NCBI GenBank assembly: GCA_017476575.1 | Contig: JAFUZO010000078.1 | Span: forward strand, 21,511 to 85,510 | DNA length: 64,000 nucleotides | Source: Bacteroidales bacterium | GTDB lineage: Bacteria > Bacteroidota > Bacteroidia > Bacteroidales > UBA932 | Reading direction: 5' to 3' | In this document: positions 63,844 to 64,000 of the stretch, piece after piece | Position numbering within the stretch: position 1 is the first letter of the stretch | Layout of the letters: each line of letters begins with the position of its first letter | The notes under the pieces: generated by a model | Told to the model about the DNA's origin: nothing | Seen by the model: only the letters and a program-made list of their open reading frames with translations | Databases searched by the model: none | Made by a program: the position numbers and the translations under genes

Positions 63844-64000
63844 TTATCCTTGCACTTCCTCCAGCCAGGCCCGGGGGACCCGCGCCTTGGCGAAGAGGCT
63901 CCCCAGCAGGCCCACCACCACGTAGGTCCGGCCCTGCAGCTCCAGCACGTACCCCTCCACGCCCTTCAGGGCACCCTTGGTCACCCGCACCCGCGCGCCG
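63844..64000 (-). CDS. NusG/UpxY-type antiterminator, C-terminal KOW domain (partial)
   Basis: The minus-strand frame entering from the window edge encodes at least 51 residues, including RVRVTKGALKGVEGYV, ELQGRTYVVVGLLGSLF and a terminal WLEEVQG before TAA at 63844-63846. The VTKGALKGVEG-type loop is the KOW motif of NusG and its paralogues (RfaH, UpxY, LoaP). The C-terminus of UpxY-like proteins has this look. It lies 33 bases before the small protein gene and so probably heads the fimbria operon. The N-terminal NGN domain is outside the window, so housekeeping NusG cannot be excluded, though its genomic setting argues against it. Confidence 0.75.
   Translation of the reverse strand, partial: GARVRVTKGALKGVEGYVLELQGRTYVVVGLLGSLFAKARVPRAWLEEVQG

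Noticed and set aside
1..64000. CRISPR arrays, insertion sequences, prophage or rRNA genes
   Set aside because: No regularly spaced repeats, transposase or integrase motifs, phage structural genes or rRNA segments were seen.

Overview
The window looks like a chromosomal segment from a high-GC (roughly 60 %) member of the Bacteroidales. The evidence is tandem SusC/SusD pairs, a hybrid two-component regulator, BACON and fimbrillin-type lipoproteins, short intergenic gaps, and repeated use of the Bacteroidetes promoter motif TAnnTTTG, usually without a clear Shine-Dalgarno. The genus cannot be fixed from sequence alone; uncultured gut or rumen Bacteroidales are a reasonable guess. No phage, transposase, integrase or CRISPR array was seen.

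Region 1 (1-6.7 kb) is housekeeping: the tail of an MscS-type channel, a BaiN/HI0933-type flavoprotein overlapping rmuC, a rubredoxin, the helicase hrpB, and purT. A 306-bp gap carrying a palindromic repeat follows. Region 2 (7.0-12.0 kb) is one operon: butyrate kinase, branched-chain aminotransferase and a four-subunit 2-oxoacid:ferredoxin oxidoreductase of the Vor/Kor type. It ends in a clear terminator. Together these genes could convert branched-chain amino acids to acyl-CoAs and acyl phosphates with ATP and reduced ferredoxin as products, or run in reverse.

Region 3 (12.0-26.1 kb) is a purine biosynthesis cluster: purE, purL, a purC-like gene, purM, purH and purD on the plus strand, purF and purB on the minus strand, then a second, canonical purC and purA. 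With purT this covers PRPP to adenylosuccinate/AMP except PurK. The purC-like gene between purL and purM has lost most catalytic motifs of the family although its reading frame is intact. A 151-bp near-perfectly centred palindrome with 13-bp perfect ends sits between purE and purL.

Region 4 (26.1-33.5 kb) holds a fused lipoate-protein ligase/lipoyl synthase, a tRNA-Val(CAC), a ZIP metal transporter, fabD and pyruvate:ferredoxin oxidoreductase. Region 5 (33.5-58.0 kb) is a polysaccharide utilization locus: a seven-gene minus-strand operon (GH43, SusC, SusD, SusC, SusD, DUF1735-like lipoprotein, heparinase II/III-like protein), a divergent GH105, a BNR-4 protein-BACON lipoprotein-HTCS operon, and a plus-strand PL8-type lyase followed by a ProXp-ala-type tRNA editing gene. 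The mix of lyase folds and GH105 points to an acidic, uronic-acid-containing glycan, but the exact substrate is not readable.

Region 6 (58.0-64.0 kb) is a minus-strand fimbria-like operon: the C-terminal part of a NusG/UpxY-type antiterminator, a 60-residue peptide, a fimbrillin-type lipoprotein, a 772-residue lipoprotein whose distal part is strikingly AT-rich, and a 579-residue lipoprotein.
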